From: an uncultured Collinsella sp. | GTDB lineage: Bacteria; Actinomycetota; Coriobacteriia; Coriobacteriales; Coriobacteriaceae | Reading direction: 5' to 3' | Assembly: GCA_934643145.1 (NCBI GenBank) | Contig: CAKUBM010000020.1 | Span: 1-41,424, forward strand | Length of the DNA stretch: 41,424 nt | Part shown: piece after piece, positions 17,841 to 26,026 of the stretch | Position numbering within the stretch: the stretch's first letter is position 1 | Layout of the letters: each line of letters begins with the position of its first letter | Notes under the pieces: generated by a model | What the model saw: only the letters and a program-made list of their open reading frames with translations | The model's database searches: none | Told to the model about the DNA's origin: nothing | Made by a program: the position numbers and the translations under genes

Positions 17841-18947
17841 ATGGCGATTACCATCGATATCGACACTGCACGCCCCTACCAGGTGCATGTTGGCACGTTT
17901 TTGCTGGAGCAGGCGGGACCGCTCGTGCGCGCCACTGCCGGCGGCACCAAGGCCGTCATCGTGACGGACACCAACGTGGGCCCGCTCTACCAGATGCCCG
18001 TTAAGCAGAGCCTGGAGGCGTCAGGCTACGAGGTGAGCATCTGCACCTTCGAAGCCGGCGAGGCCCATAAGCGCGCCGAAACCTATGTTGCCATTTTGGA
18101 GTTTGTGGCCGAGCACGAGCTTTCGCGCTCCGACGTGATCGTGGCACTCGGCGGCGGTGTCGTGGGCGACGTGGCGGGCTTTGTGGCCGCCACCTACATG
18201 CGCGGCTGCAAGTTTGTGCAGATCCCCACGAGCCTGCTCGCCATGGTGGATTCGTCGGTGGGAGGCAAGACCGCCATCGACCTGGCTGCCGGCAAGAACT
18301 TGGCTGGCGCCTTTTGGCAGCCGAGCGTGGTTATCGCCGACGTGGGGTGCCTGGCCACCCTCACGCCCGAGCAGTTCGCCGACGGCTGCGGCGAGGTCGT
18401 CAAGCACGCCGTGATCGCCGACCCGGAGCTTTTCGCCGAGCTGGAGAAGACCCCGCTCACGCTTGAGCTGCTCAACCGCGATGTGGCCCGCGTAGCGCTC
18501 ATCATCGCCCGCAATATCGACATCAAGCGCGCCGTGGTCGTCGCCGACGAGTGCGAAAACAACCAGCGCAAGCTCCTCAACTTTGGACACAGCGCCGGGC
18601 ACGCCGTCGAGGCCTGCGAGCACTTTGAGCTCGGCCACGGCAACTGCGTGTCGATCGGCATGGGTATCATCACGCGCGCCGCGGCCCTGCACGGCGTCTG
18701 CGATGCTGCGCTGCCCGGTCGTATTGAGGAGCTCTGCGCCCGCCATGGCCTCAAGACCCGCTGCGACCTAGATGCCGATGCCGTCTTTGCCGAGGCGCTC
18801 CACGACAAGAAGCGCGCGGGCGACACCATCGACCTGGTGATTCCGCACGGCATTGGCCGCTGCAGCATCGACCGCACACCGCTTTCCACTTTCCACGAAC
18901 TCATTGCCGAGGGCCTCGGCCAGAAGGGAGACGCATCCGCATGCTAG
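17841..18947 (+). CDS. aroB: 3-dehydroquinate synthase
   Basis: A 368-residue NAD- and metal-dependent enzyme that cyclises DAHP to 3-dehydroquinate. It shows the glycine-rich ALGGGVVGDVAGFVAATYMR, PTSLLAMVDSSVGGKTAID, GCGEVVKHAVI (metal-binding Glu) and NFGHSAGHAVE (metal-binding His). Length and motif order match the family. ATG at 17841 follows AAAGGA by ten bases. The 3' end overlaps the aroA start by 7 bases, consistent with coupled translation within the operon. Confidence 0.95.
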   Translation: MAITIDIDTARPYQVHVGTFLLEQAGPLVRATAGGTKAVIVTDTNVGPLYQMPVKQSLEASGYEVSICTFEAGEAHKRAETYVAILEFVAEHELSRSDVIVALGGGVVGDVAGFVAATYMRGCKFVQIPTSLLAMVDSSVGGKTAIDLAAGKNLAGAFWQPSVVIADVGCLATLTPEQFADGCGEVVKHAVIADPELFAELEKTPLTLELLNRDVARVALIIARNIDIKRAVVVADECENNQRKLLNFGHSAGHAVEACEHFELGHGNCVSIGMGIITRAAALHGVCDAALPGRIEELCARHGLKTRCDLDADAVFAEALHDKKRAGDTIDLVIPHGIGRCSIDRTPLSTFHELIAEGLGQKGDASAC

Positions 18948-20260
18948 CCCGCATCACCCCGTCCCCGCTTAAGGGCACCGTTCCCGCCATCGCGTCCAAG
19001 TCGATGGCGCATCGCCTGATCATCTGCGCTGCGCTTGCCAACGGCGAGACGCACGTCACCTGCAATACCACCTGCGCCGACATCGAGGCTACGGTGCGCT
19101 GCCTCACGGCGCTGGGTGCCCGCATCGAGACCGTCGAGGATGGCTTCCAGGTCCATCCCACTATGAAGAGTATTGAGTTTGGCTTGCTCAAGGCACTTGC
19201 CGGCGGCACGCTCGACTGCGGCGAGAGCGGCTCCACCCTCCGCTTTATGCTGCCCGTGGCCTGCGCACTGGGGGCAGAGGCCACCTTTGTGGGCCAGGGC
19301 CGCCTGGGCGCACGCCCCCTCTCCCCGCTCTCGGACGAGATCATCGCCGCCGGCTGCGACCTACAGGGTCTGGGCGGTTTTCCGCTCAAGACGAGCGGAC
19401 GCATGCGCCCGGGCACCTTTGTGCTTCCGGGCAACGTGAGCTCGCAGTATATCTCCGGTCTGCTGCTGGCAGCCCCGCTGCTGGCCCAGCCCTCCTGCGT
19501 GCAGGTAACCGGCCTCATTGAGAGCCGTCCCTACATCAACCTGACGATCCAGGCCATGAAGGCCTTTGGCGTCGAGGTCAACGTCGAGCGTATTCCGGCC
19601 AAGGACGGCCAGCACGAGGTCACGAACTTCCGCGTGAGCAGCGGCTCGTACCGCACGCCCGGCAGCGTTGCTGTCGAGGGCGACTGGTCCAACGCCGCCT
19701 TTTGGCTGTGCGCCGGCGCTATCGGCGCCGACCCCATCACCGTGGAGGGCGTATCCCTGAGCTCCGCGCAGGGCGACCGAAACGTGCTCGCCGCGCTTTC
19801 GCGCTTTGGCGCCCGCATCGTGCGCTCCACCAACGCCGCCACCGTGCAGTCCGACAAGCTCGCCGGCTTTGAGATGAGCGCCCACGACATTCCTGACCTG
19901 GTGCCCGTCATCTCGGCCGTAGCCTCGCTGGCGCAGGGCCGCACCTTTATCCGCGATTGCGCCCGTCTGCGCATCAAGGAATCCGACCGCCTGGTCACGA
20001 CCACCCGCGAGCTCACCGCGCTGGGCGCGCAGGTGCGCATTGCCGGCGATGACCTCATCATCAAGGGTGTCGATGCCTTCACCGGCGGCGAGGTCGATTC
20101 GCACAACGACCATCGCATCGCCATGATGGCCGCTATCGCCGCGAGCCGCGCCACCGGCGAGGTCGTGATCCACGGCGCCGAGGCGGTCAACAAGTCCTAT
20201 CCCGATTTCTTCGACCACTACCGCCTGCTGGGCGGCAAGGTCACACTCGAGGAGGAATAG
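18941..20260 (+). CDS. aroA: EPSP synthase (3-phosphoshikimate 1-carboxyvinyltransferase)
   Basis: A 439-residue enzyme that transfers the enolpyruvyl group of PEP to shikimate-3-phosphate. Motifs include SKSMAHRLIICAAL (catalytic Lys; His replaces the usual Asn in the KSxxNR pattern), LDCGESGSTLRFMLP, SSQYISGLLLAAPL, RIKESDRL, and KSYPDFFDHYRLLGG near the C-terminus. The CGESGSTLRF form differs from the GNAGTA loop of enterobacterial class I enzymes. ATG at 18941 lies inside the aroB 3' end with GGGAG ten bases upstream. aroC follows with a gap of 1 base. Confidence 0.95.
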   Translation: MLARITPSPLKGTVPAIASKSMAHRLIICAALANGETHVTCNTTCADIEATVRCLTALGARIETVEDGFQVHPTMKSIEFGLLKALAGGTLDCGESGSTLRFMLPVACALGAEATFVGQGRLGARPLSPLSDEIIAAGCDLQGLGGFPLKTSGRMRPGTFVLPGNVSSQYISGLLLAAPLLAQPSCVQVTGLIESRPYINLTIQAMKAFGVEVNVERIPAKDGQHEVTNFRVSSGSYRTPGSVAVEGDWSNAAFWLCAGAIGADPITVEGVSLSSAQGDRNVLAALSRFGARIVRSTNAATVQSDKLAGFEMSAHDIPDLVPVISAVASLAQGRTFIRDCARLRIKESDRLVTTTRELTALGAQVRIAGDDLIIKGVDAFTGGEVDSHNDHRIAMMAAIAASRATGEVVIHGAEAVNKSYPDFFDHYRLLGGKVTLEEE

Positions 20261-20261
20261 C

Positions 20262-21359
20262 ATGTCCTCGACCTTTGGCAACGTCTTGCACTTAAGCATC
20301 TTCGGCCAGTCGCACTCTCCCGCCATCGGCTGCTCCCTCGATGGCATTCCGGCGGGCATCGCTGTTGACCAGGAGCAGCTGCAGGCCTTCCTCGACCGTC
20401 GTGCCCCCGGTCGCGACGAGACCGCGACCAAACGCCGCGAGGCCGACGCCGCCCACATCATCGCCGGTGTGGTCGATGGACATACCACCGGCGCGCCCAT
20501 CGCCGCGATTATCGAGAACACCAACACGCGCTCCAAGGATTACTCCGAGCTGCGCCGCAAGCCCCGCCCCGGACATGCGGACTTCTCTGCGCGCGTGAAG
20601 TATCACAATATGCACGATGTCGCCGGTGGCGGGCATTTCTCCGGCCGCCTCACGGCACCCCTGTGCATCGCCGGCGGCATTGCGCTGCAGGCACTCGAGG
20701 CCCGCGGCATTAAAGTGATGGCGCATGTGGCGCAGATCGGCGGCATCTCCGACCTGCCGATGGACGACATGGTCTATCGCGAGGCCGACCGCAAGGCGAT
20801 CCTTACGAACGATCTGCCGTGCATTGACGCCGCCGCAGCCGGCCGCATGCGCGAGGAGATCCTAGCCGCACGCGACGAACTCGACAGCATCGGAGGCATC
20901 GTGGAGTGCGGCATTTACGGGCTTCCCGCGGGCATCGGCGACCCCATGTTCGACGGCATCGAGAACCGCATCGCGCAGATCGCGTTTGGCATTCCCGCCG
21001 TAAAGGGCGTGGAGTTTGGCATGGGCTTTGCCGTGGCCGCCATGCGCGGCAGCGAGAACAATGATCCGTATCGCATCGATGCCGAGACCGGCGAGATCGA
21101 GGTCGAGTCCAACAACGCCGGCGGCATCCTGGGCGGTATTTCGACCGGCGCGCCCGTCATGTGGCGCATGGCCGTAAAGCCGACGCCCTCCATTGGCCGC
21201 GAGCAGCAGACGGTGGACATGGACGCTATGGAAAATGCCGAGCTCTCGGTCCACGGCCGCCACGATCCCTGCATCGTCCCCCGAGCCGTCCCCGTAGCCG
21301 AGGCAGCCGCCGCCCTTGCCATCTGGGACGCCCTCCTCGAAGACGCCGCCCAGCGCTAA
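20262..21359 (+). CDS. aroC: Chorismate synthase
   Basis: A 365-residue FMN-dependent enzyme that makes chorismate from EPSP. It shows FGQSHSPAIGCSLDGIPAGI, RRAPGRDETATKRREAD, KPRPGHADFSARVKYH, GGGHFSGRLTAPLCIAGGIA and a C-terminal HDPCIVPRAVPVAEAA. The His residues near the N-terminus and in the HDPC segment are those expected for catalysis. ATG at 20262 follows GAGGAGG in the aroA 3' end. pheA follows after 43 bases. Confidence 0.96.
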   Translation: MSSTFGNVLHLSIFGQSHSPAIGCSLDGIPAGIAVDQEQLQAFLDRRAPGRDETATKRREADAAHIIAGVVDGHTTGAPIAAIIENTNTRSKDYSELRRKPRPGHADFSARVKYHNMHDVAGGGHFSGRLTAPLCIAGGIALQALEARGIKVMAHVAQIGGISDLPMDDMVYREADRKAILTNDLPCIDAAAAGRMREEILAARDELDSIGGIVECGIYGLPAGIGDPMFDGIENRIAQIAFGIPAVKGVEFGMGFAVAAMRGSENNDPYRIDAETGEIEVESNNAGGILGGISTGAPVMWRMAVKPTPSIGREQQTVDMDAMENAELSVHGRHDPCIVPRAVPVAEAAAALAIWDALLEDAAQR

Positions 21360-21402
21360 CTACCCACCCCTCAACATCCCCCGACACGTGAAAGGGGTCT
21401 CC

Positions 21403-22548
21403 ATGGACCTTGCTGACATCCGCCAGGCCATCGATGGCATCGACACCACGCTCCTCAACAGCTTTGTCGAGCGCATGAACATTGCCACCGAGGTCGCCAA
21501 GTCAAAAATCGAGATGGGCAAGGCCGTCTTCGACCCCGCCCGTGAGCGCTCCAAGCTCAACAACCTCGCCAGCCGCGCGCCCGAGCGCTACGAGGCGCAG
21601 ACCATCACCCTGTTCCGTCTCCTCATGAGCATGAGCAAGGCCGAGCAGCAGCGCTACATCAACGAGCTCAAGGGCATCACCGTCTCGCAAAAGGCCCACG
21701 CCACGGCTGCAGCCTCCGACACGCCCTTCCCTCAAACGGCCACCGTCGCCTGCCAGGGCGTCGAGGGCGCTTACAGCCAAATCGCCGCGTGCAAGCTCTT
21801 CGACGTGCCCGACATCGCGTTTTTCGAGACCTTCGAGGGCGTCATGTGCGCCGTGCGCGACGGCTTCTGCGAGTTTGGCGTGCTGCCCATCGAGAACTCC
21901 ACCGCTGGCTCGGTCAACGCCGTCTACGACCTGCTCGCCCAGTTCGACTTCCACATCGTGCGCTCGCTGCGCCTCAAGATCGACCACAACCTGCTCGTCA
22001 AACCCGGTACCAAGCTGCAGGACGTGCGCGAGGTCTACAGCCACGGCCAAGCCATCGCCCAGTGTGCCGGCTTTATCGAGGCCCACGACCTGCACGCCAC
22101 CAAGTACCCCAACACGGCCATGTCGGCCGAGATGGTCGCCAACTCCGACCGCACCGATGTCGCCGCCATCGCCTCGCGCAGCTGCGCGGCGCTCTACGGC
22201 CTGGAGGTGCTAGAACCCAACATCCAGGACTCGGACAACAACTACACGCGCTTTGTCGTCATTAGCCGCGAGCCGCGCGTCTACCCCGGCGCCAACCGCA
22301 CCTCGCTCATGATCACTACGACCAACGAGCCGGGAGCCCTCTACCGCGTGCTCGAGCGCTTCTATGCGCTCAACATCAACCTCATTAAGCTCGAGAGCCG
22401 CCCCATCCCCGGGCACGACTTTGAGTTTATGTTCTACTTTGACCTGGACTGCCCCTTTGGCAGTAAGGCCCTCGACGACCTGCTCGACTCGATCGACGAC
22501 GTGTGCGAGAGCTTCACCTACTTTGGCAGCTACACGGAGGTGCTCTAG
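21403..22548 (+). CDS. pheA: Bifunctional chorismate mutase / prephenate dehydratase (P-protein)
   Basis: A 381-residue protein with three domains. Residues 1-90 are an AroQ-type chorismate mutase (MDLADIRQAIDGIDTTLLNS, with KSKIEMGKAVFDPARE). Residues about 115-290 are prephenate dehydratase, with ACQGVEGAYSQIA, GVLPIENSTAGSVNAVYDL and the catalytic TRF in DSDNNYTRFVVISRE. Residues about 300-378 are an ACT domain with ESRP (KLESRPIPGHDFEFMFY), the phenylalanine feedback site. ATG at 21403 has AAAGGGG five bases upstream. Longer in-frame extensions reach back into aroC and lack a ribosome site. It provides phenylpyruvate. Confidence 0.95.
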   Translation: MDLADIRQAIDGIDTTLLNSFVERMNIATEVAKSKIEMGKAVFDPARERSKLNNLASRAPERYEAQTITLFRLLMSMSKAEQQRYINELKGITVSQKAHATAAASDTPFPQTATVACQGVEGAYSQIAACKLFDVPDIAFFETFEGVMCAVRDGFCEFGVLPIENSTAGSVNAVYDLLAQFDFHIVRSLRLKIDHNLLVKPGTKLQDVREVYSHGQAIAQCAGFIEAHDLHATKYPNTAMSAEMVANSDRTDVAAIASRSCAALYGLEVLEPNIQDSDNNYTRFVVISREPRVYPGANRTSLMITTTNEPGALYRVLERFYALNINLIKLESRPIPGHDFEFMFYFDLDCPFGSKALDDLLDSIDDVCESFTYFGSYTEVL

Positions 22549-23799
22549 ATGACCGATGTCGCCGCAACCCGCCCCTACGGCGTGCTAGGCCGTGTGCTGG
22601 GCCACAGCTACACCCCGACCATCTACAAGGAGCTCGCGGGGCTAGAGTACGTGCGTTTTGAGCGCGAGCCCGAGGACCTCCAGGCTTTTATGACGGGCGA
22701 CGAGTGGGAAGGCACCAACGTGACCATCCCCTACAAGCGCGCCGTCATGGAGTACCTGGACGAGCTGAGCCCGCTCGCCGAGCGCATGGGCAACGTCAAC
22801 ACCATCACGCGTCTGCCCGATGGCCGTCTGCGCGGCGACAACACCGACTACTTCGGTTTTCAGTGCCTAGTCGAGGAACTGGGCGTCGAGGTCGCTGGCA
22901 AGAAGGCCCTCGTGCTCGGCGCCACCGGCGGTGCCGGCACCACGGCAAGCATGGTGCTGGGCGATCTGGGTGCCATCGTCGTGCCCGTGGGACGCACCAG
23001 CGAGGTCAACTACGGCAACATCGCCCAGCAGTCCGACGCCGCGCTGCTCGTCAACTGCACGCCCGCCGGCATGTTCCCCCACTGCCCCGACGCGCCCTGC
23101 ACACTCGAGGGGCTCGACGCGCTCGAGGGCGTCATTGACATCGTATACAACCCCGCCCGCACGGGCCTGATGCTCGAGGCAGAGCGCCGCGGTATCCCCT
23201 GCATCGGCGGTCTGCTGATGCTCGTTGCTCAGGCAGCGCAGGCCGTCGAGCGCTATACCGGCAAGGTCACCCCGCGCGAGCGCATCCTGGATGTGACGGA
23301 GCGCCTGTCCCGCCATGAGCAGAACATCGCCCTGATTGGCATGCCCGGCTCGGGCAAAACCCGCGTGGGCGAGCAGGTGGCACAGCTCACGGGCCGTGAA
23401 CACATCGACCTGGACCGCGCCCTCGAGGAACGACTGGGCATGCCCTGCGCCGACTTTATCGTCGAGCGCGGCGAGCCGGCCTTTCGCGAGCAGGAGACGG
23501 CGGCCCTGGCCGACATCTCCAAGCGCAGCGGTCTGGTGCTTTCCACGGGCGGCGGCGTGGTCACGCGCGACGAGAACTACCCGCTACTGCACCAGAACAG
23601 CCAGATTGTGATGCTCAACCGCAAGCTCGACGAACTCGCCCACAAGGGACGCCCCATCACCGCCCGCGATGGCATCGACAAGCTGGCCGAGCAGCGCATG
23701 CCGCGCTACCGCGCCTGGGCCGACTACATCATCGACTCACGCGACTGCGCCGCCAACACCGCCCAAGCCCTCCTCGACACCCTCCCACCAGCCCTCTAA
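22549..23799 (+). CDS. aroE-aroK: Fused shikimate dehydrogenase - shikimate kinase
   Basis: A 416-residue fusion of steps four and five of the pathway. Residues 1-250 are shikimate dehydrogenase: VLGHSYTPTIYKEL (substrate loop, Thr for the second Ser), NVTIPYK with the catalytic Lys, GDNTDYFGF, a variant dinucleotide loop LGATGGAGTTA, and GGLLMLVAQAAQAVERYTG. Residues about 258-416 are shikimate kinase: Walker A GMPGSGKT, the substrate-binding Asp in HIDLDRALEERLG, FREQE, and LSTGGGVV. Because both active-site sets look complete, both halves are probably active and could channel shikimate. ATG at 22549 abuts the pheA stop, with GGAGG eight bases upstream. Confidence 0.94.
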   Translation: MTDVAATRPYGVLGRVLGHSYTPTIYKELAGLEYVRFEREPEDLQAFMTGDEWEGTNVTIPYKRAVMEYLDELSPLAERMGNVNTITRLPDGRLRGDNTDYFGFQCLVEELGVEVAGKKALVLGATGGAGTTASMVLGDLGAIVVPVGRTSEVNYGNIAQQSDAALLVNCTPAGMFPHCPDAPCTLEGLDALEGVIDIVYNPARTGLMLEAERRGIPCIGGLLMLVAQAAQAVERYTGKVTPRERILDVTERLSRHEQNIALIGMPGSGKTRVGEQVAQLTGREHIDLDRALEERLGMPCADFIVERGEPAFREQETAALADISKRSGLVLSTGGGVVTRDENYPLLHQNSQIVMLNRKLDELAHKGRPITARDGIDKLAEQRMPRYRAWADYIIDSRDCAANTAQALLDTLPPAL

Positions 23800-23800
23800 C

Positions 23801-23843
23801 AAAAACCACCACAAAGGGGACAGGCACCTTTGTGGTGGTTTTT
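23801..23843. terminator. Perfect hairpin between aroE/K and aroQ (bidirectional terminator, REP-like core)
   Basis: A 17-base-pair perfect stem (23801-23817 with 23827-23843) has A5 at one end and T5 at the other, so it can terminate on either strand. It begins one base after the aroE/K stop. The loop side reads GGGGACAGGCACC, a core I recall from dispersed REP-type palindromes in several phyla; that link is from memory. It would partly or wholly separate aroQ from the upstream operon. Confidence 0.8.
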
Positions 23844-23884
23844 CATTCCGCCGCACCGCCCGCCCAACCGCAAAGGAAGCAACC

Positions 23885-24322
23885 ATGAAAGCACTCGTCA
23901 TCAACGGCCCCAACCTCAACATGCTCGGCATTCGCGAGCCGGGCATCTATGGCAGCGACAACTACGACCGTTTAGTGCAGATCTGCCAGGAAGCGGGCGC
24001 CGCACAGGGCTTCGACAAGGTCGAGGTCTTCCAGTCCAACCACGAGGGCAGCATCGTCGACAAGATTCAGGAGGCTTACGGGAAGGTCGACGGCATCGTC
24101 ATCAACCCGGCGGCATACACGCATACGAGCGTGGCGATCCTCGACGCTCTCAAGGCCGTCGCCATCCCTGCCGTCGAGGTACACATCAGCGCCGTAGAGA
24201 CCCGCGAGGACTTCCGCCAGGTGAGCTACGCCCGCTTGGCCTGCTTCGCCACCATCACCGGCGAGGGCTTGCAGGGCTACGTTCACGCGTTGGAGCTGCT
24301 GAAAGAGCATCTCGAAAAGTAG
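23885..24322 (+). CDS. aroQ: Type II 3-dehydroquinate dehydratase
   Basis: A 145-residue enzyme that dehydrates 3-dehydroquinate to 3-dehydroshikimate. Family motifs are INGPNLNMLGIREPGIYG (with the catalytic Tyr), FQSNHEGSIVDKIQEA, INPAAYTHTSVAILDAL (catalytic His) and EVHISAVETREDFR. ATG at 23885 has AAAGGAAG seven bases upstream. It completes the shikimate route of the cluster, but a strong hairpin separates it from aroE/K, so its expression depends on read-through or on a promoter that I cannot see in the 40 bases between. It is followed by its own terminator. Confidence 0.95.
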   Translation: MKALVINGPNLNMLGIREPGIYGSDNYDRLVQICQEAGAAQGFDKVEVFQSNHEGSIVDKIQEAYGKVDGIVINPAAYTHTSVAILDALKAVAIPAVEVHISAVETREDFRQVSYARLACFATITGEGLQGYVHALELLKEHLEK

Positions 24323-24359
24323 ACCCAGGGGCCAAACACCAACACCGTTCCGAATAGCC

Positions 24360-24398
24360 AATGCCGGCATCAGCACCCTCGCTGCTGCCGGCATTTTC
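24360..24398 (+). terminator. Terminator after aroQ
   Basis: AATGCCGGCA (24360-24369) pairs perfectly with 24386-24395, with an inner CAGC/GCTG pairing, followed by TTTC. It lies 38 bases after the aroQ stop and closes the aromatic cluster. Confidence 0.8.
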
Positions 24399-24406
24399 GT
24401 CCTGCA

Positions 24407-24412
24407 TATAAT
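24407..24412 (+). promoter_or_regulatory. Perfect -10 box upstream of the DUF4869-like gene
   Basis: TATAAT lies 31 bases before the ATG at 24444 and just after the aroQ terminator. No convincing -35 box is seen at 16-18 bases upstream. Confidence 0.4.
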
Positions 24413-24443
24413 CGTTGCAGTTACACAACGTCTGGAGACCTAC

Positions 24444-24911
24444 ATGCTGAGCATCCACCTGGGAGATTACCCCGGTTCCGTCTACGATCCCAAGACCTAC
24501 TTTAGGAACTCGTTCTTGGATTCGTGGCTTGAAGATCCCATGGCAGCGCAGATCATCAAGGGCGTGGACGGCTCGGAGCTCATCGGCCCCCATAACATCA
24601 TTAGCAAACAGCTGGGCTCGATTACACCGCTCGAGCTATCTGGCGGCGTCAAGACTTTGTTGCTGGTACGCAATCTCCCCGATATGGTTTTTAATGCTTC
24701 CACTTGCGGAGACAACTGCGCCCGCTGGCTGCTCAAGATTGGCAAAGAACAGGATGTGCTGGTAACCCTTTACCACATCATGAAATTCCCCTGGAAGCAC
24801 TTCGAAATCCGTATCAATAACGATGGCCGCATCGTAAGGAACATGCAAGAGTTTGTCGGCGCCACCAATGACTTTTTGGATGTTGATGATACGGTCAGAA
24901 TGCTGTGTTGA
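24444..24911 (+). CDS. DUF4869-like conserved hypothetical protein
   Basis: A 155-residue soluble protein that I place by memory in the DUF4869 family. The recognisable segments are YFRNSFLDSWLEDPMAAQII, ELSGGVKTLLLVRN and FNASTCGDNCARWLLKIG. There is no signal peptide and no membrane helix. The function is not known to me; similar genes appear as singletons in gut Firmicutes and Actinobacteria. ATG at 24444 has GGAG six bases upstream. It is monocistronic between the aroQ terminator and a convergent tRNA, and its codon use is less GC-rich than the aro genes, so it may be a later acquisition. Confidence 0.75.
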   Translation: MLSIHLGDYPGSVYDPKTYFRNSFLDSWLEDPMAAQIIKGVDGSELIGPHNIISKQLGSITPLELSGGVKTLLLVRNLPDMVFNASTCGDNCARWLLKIGKEQDVLVTLYHIMKFPWKHFEIRINNDGRIVRNMQEFVGATNDFLDVDDTVRMLC

Positions 24912-25071
24912 ATTCTATAGTCGCAATTGTTGAATGAACTTGGCGCATCTTACCGGAGCGCATAAAAGCAAAATGAAAACAGCGGAGGGCGACCAAACAC
25001 GGCCGCCCCGCCTTCATTACGCCCTCTTGATCACGTATGCCATCCCCGTGCCGCAAGCACAGCACACAAGA

Positions 25072-25106
25072 CGAAAAAAGCCCGGACCACCAAGCGGTCC
25101 GGGCTT
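25072..25106 (-). terminator. Terminator of tRNA-Arg(TCT)
   Basis: On the minus strand an 11-base-pair perfect stem (25106-25096 with 25088-25078, AAGCCCGGACC) is followed by a T tract. It begins 9 bases after the tRNA CCA end. The 160 bases between the DUF4869-like gene and this hairpin show nothing I can name. Confidence 0.88.
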
Positions 25107-25115
25107 AATAAACGA

Positions 25116-25192
25116 TGGTGCTCCATGGCGGATTCGAACCGTCGACCTTGGGATTAGAAGTCCCCTGCTCTATCCAACTGAGCTAATGGAGC
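25116..25192 (-). tRNA. tRNA-Arg (anticodon TCT)
   Basis: A 77-base cloverleaf. The acceptor GCTCCAT pairs with ATGGAGC, the D stem is GCTC/GAGC, the anticodon loop is CTTCTAA (anticodon TCT) and the T loop is TTCGAAT. CCA is encoded. One A-C mismatch occurs in the T stem and one mismatch at the top of the anticodon stem. It reads AGA codons. It follows the ABC exporter genes on the same strand and may use a TATAAT near 25244-25239 or read-through. Confidence 0.96.
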
Positions 25193-25246
25193 AAATAACC
25201 GCACGCCCAAGCAAGCGCAAGCCCGTCAGGCGCAAGTAATTATAAC

Positions 25247-26014
25247 CTAGTTGAACTGCTCGCGGTATGCCTTGCAGACCTCGTCGACCGGGCCGTCCAT
25301 GCGAAGGTCGCCCTTCTCAATCCAAACGGCGCGCTGGCAGATGCGCTCAACCTGCTCCATGGAGTGCGACACGAACAGAACCGTCACGTCACCGCTCTGG
25401 ATAAAGTGCTGAATACGGGCCTCGCACTTTTGCTGGAAGAACACGTCGCCGACGGACAGCGTCTCGTCAACGATCAGAATATCCGGCTCAGTAATGGTAG
25501 CGATTGCAAAGGCGATACGTGCAACCATGCCCGAGGAGAAGTTCTTGAGCGGCATGTCGACAAAGTTCTGCAGCTCGGCGAACTCAATAATGCCGTCAAA
25601 ATTGGCATCGATAAATTCCTTGGTATAGCCGAGCAGCGCACCGTTCAGATAAATGTTCTCGCGCGCCGTCAGCTCGGGGTCAAAACCAGCGCCAAGCTCA
25701 ATCAGCGGCGCAATGTTGCCGTGCACCTTAACGCTGCCCTCGCTGGGCTCGAGCACGCCGGCGATAATCTTAAGCATCGTGGACTTACCGGAGCCATTGG
25801 TACCGACCAGGCCCACGACCTCACCGCGGTGAATATCGAACGAGATGTGCTTAAGCGCCCTAAACTCCTCAAAGAACAGCTCGTGCTTGGCGAGCTTAAT
25901 AAAGTACTCCTTGAGGTTGGTCAGCGACTCGGACGCCATGTTAAAGATCATGGTGACGTCGTCGACCTCGACAGCCAGAGGCTGCTCGCTGTAATCAACA
26001 ACAGATTCAGTCAT
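25247..26014 (-). CDS. ABC transporter ATPase of a polysaccharide exporter (Wzt/TagH-like)
   Basis: A single ABC domain of 255 residues. Walker A is GTNGSGKST, the signature is NFSSGMVARIAFA (Ser-Ser-Gly in place of Ser-Gly-Gly), Walker B is ILIVDETLSVGD, and the switch His is in VLFVSHS. LIELGAGFDPELTARENIY is the segment typical of O-antigen and teichoic-acid exporters. It lacks the C-terminal carbohydrate-binding domain of longer Wzt proteins, so it should not by itself select chain ends. The preferred start is ATG at 26014, seven bases from AAAGGAG; a GTG directly before it is closer than ideal. It follows its permease after about 12 bases. Confidence 0.93.
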   Translation of the reverse strand: MTESVVDYSEQPLAVEVDDVTMIFNMASESLTNLKEYFIKLAKHELFFEEFRALKHISFDIHRGEVVGLVGTNGSGKSTMLKIIAGVLEPSEGSVKVHGNIAPLIELGAGFDPELTARENIYLNGALLGYTKEFIDANFDGIIEFAELQNFVDMPLKNFSSGMVARIAFAIATITEPDILIVDETLSVGDVFFQQKCEARIQHFIQSGDVTVLFVSHSMEQVERICQRAVWIEKGDLRMDGPVDEVCKAYREQFN

Positions 26015-26026
26015 CACAGCACTCCT

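Noticed and set aside
21316..21402. Upstream extension of pheA into aroC
   Set aside because: The frame is open, but the only good ribosome site precedes ATG 21403, and that ATG gives the normal chorismate mutase N-terminus.
24934..25239. 101-codon plus-strand frame across tRNA-Arg(TCT)
   Set aside because: It runs through the tRNA and its terminator and has no ribosome site. It is a chance frame.
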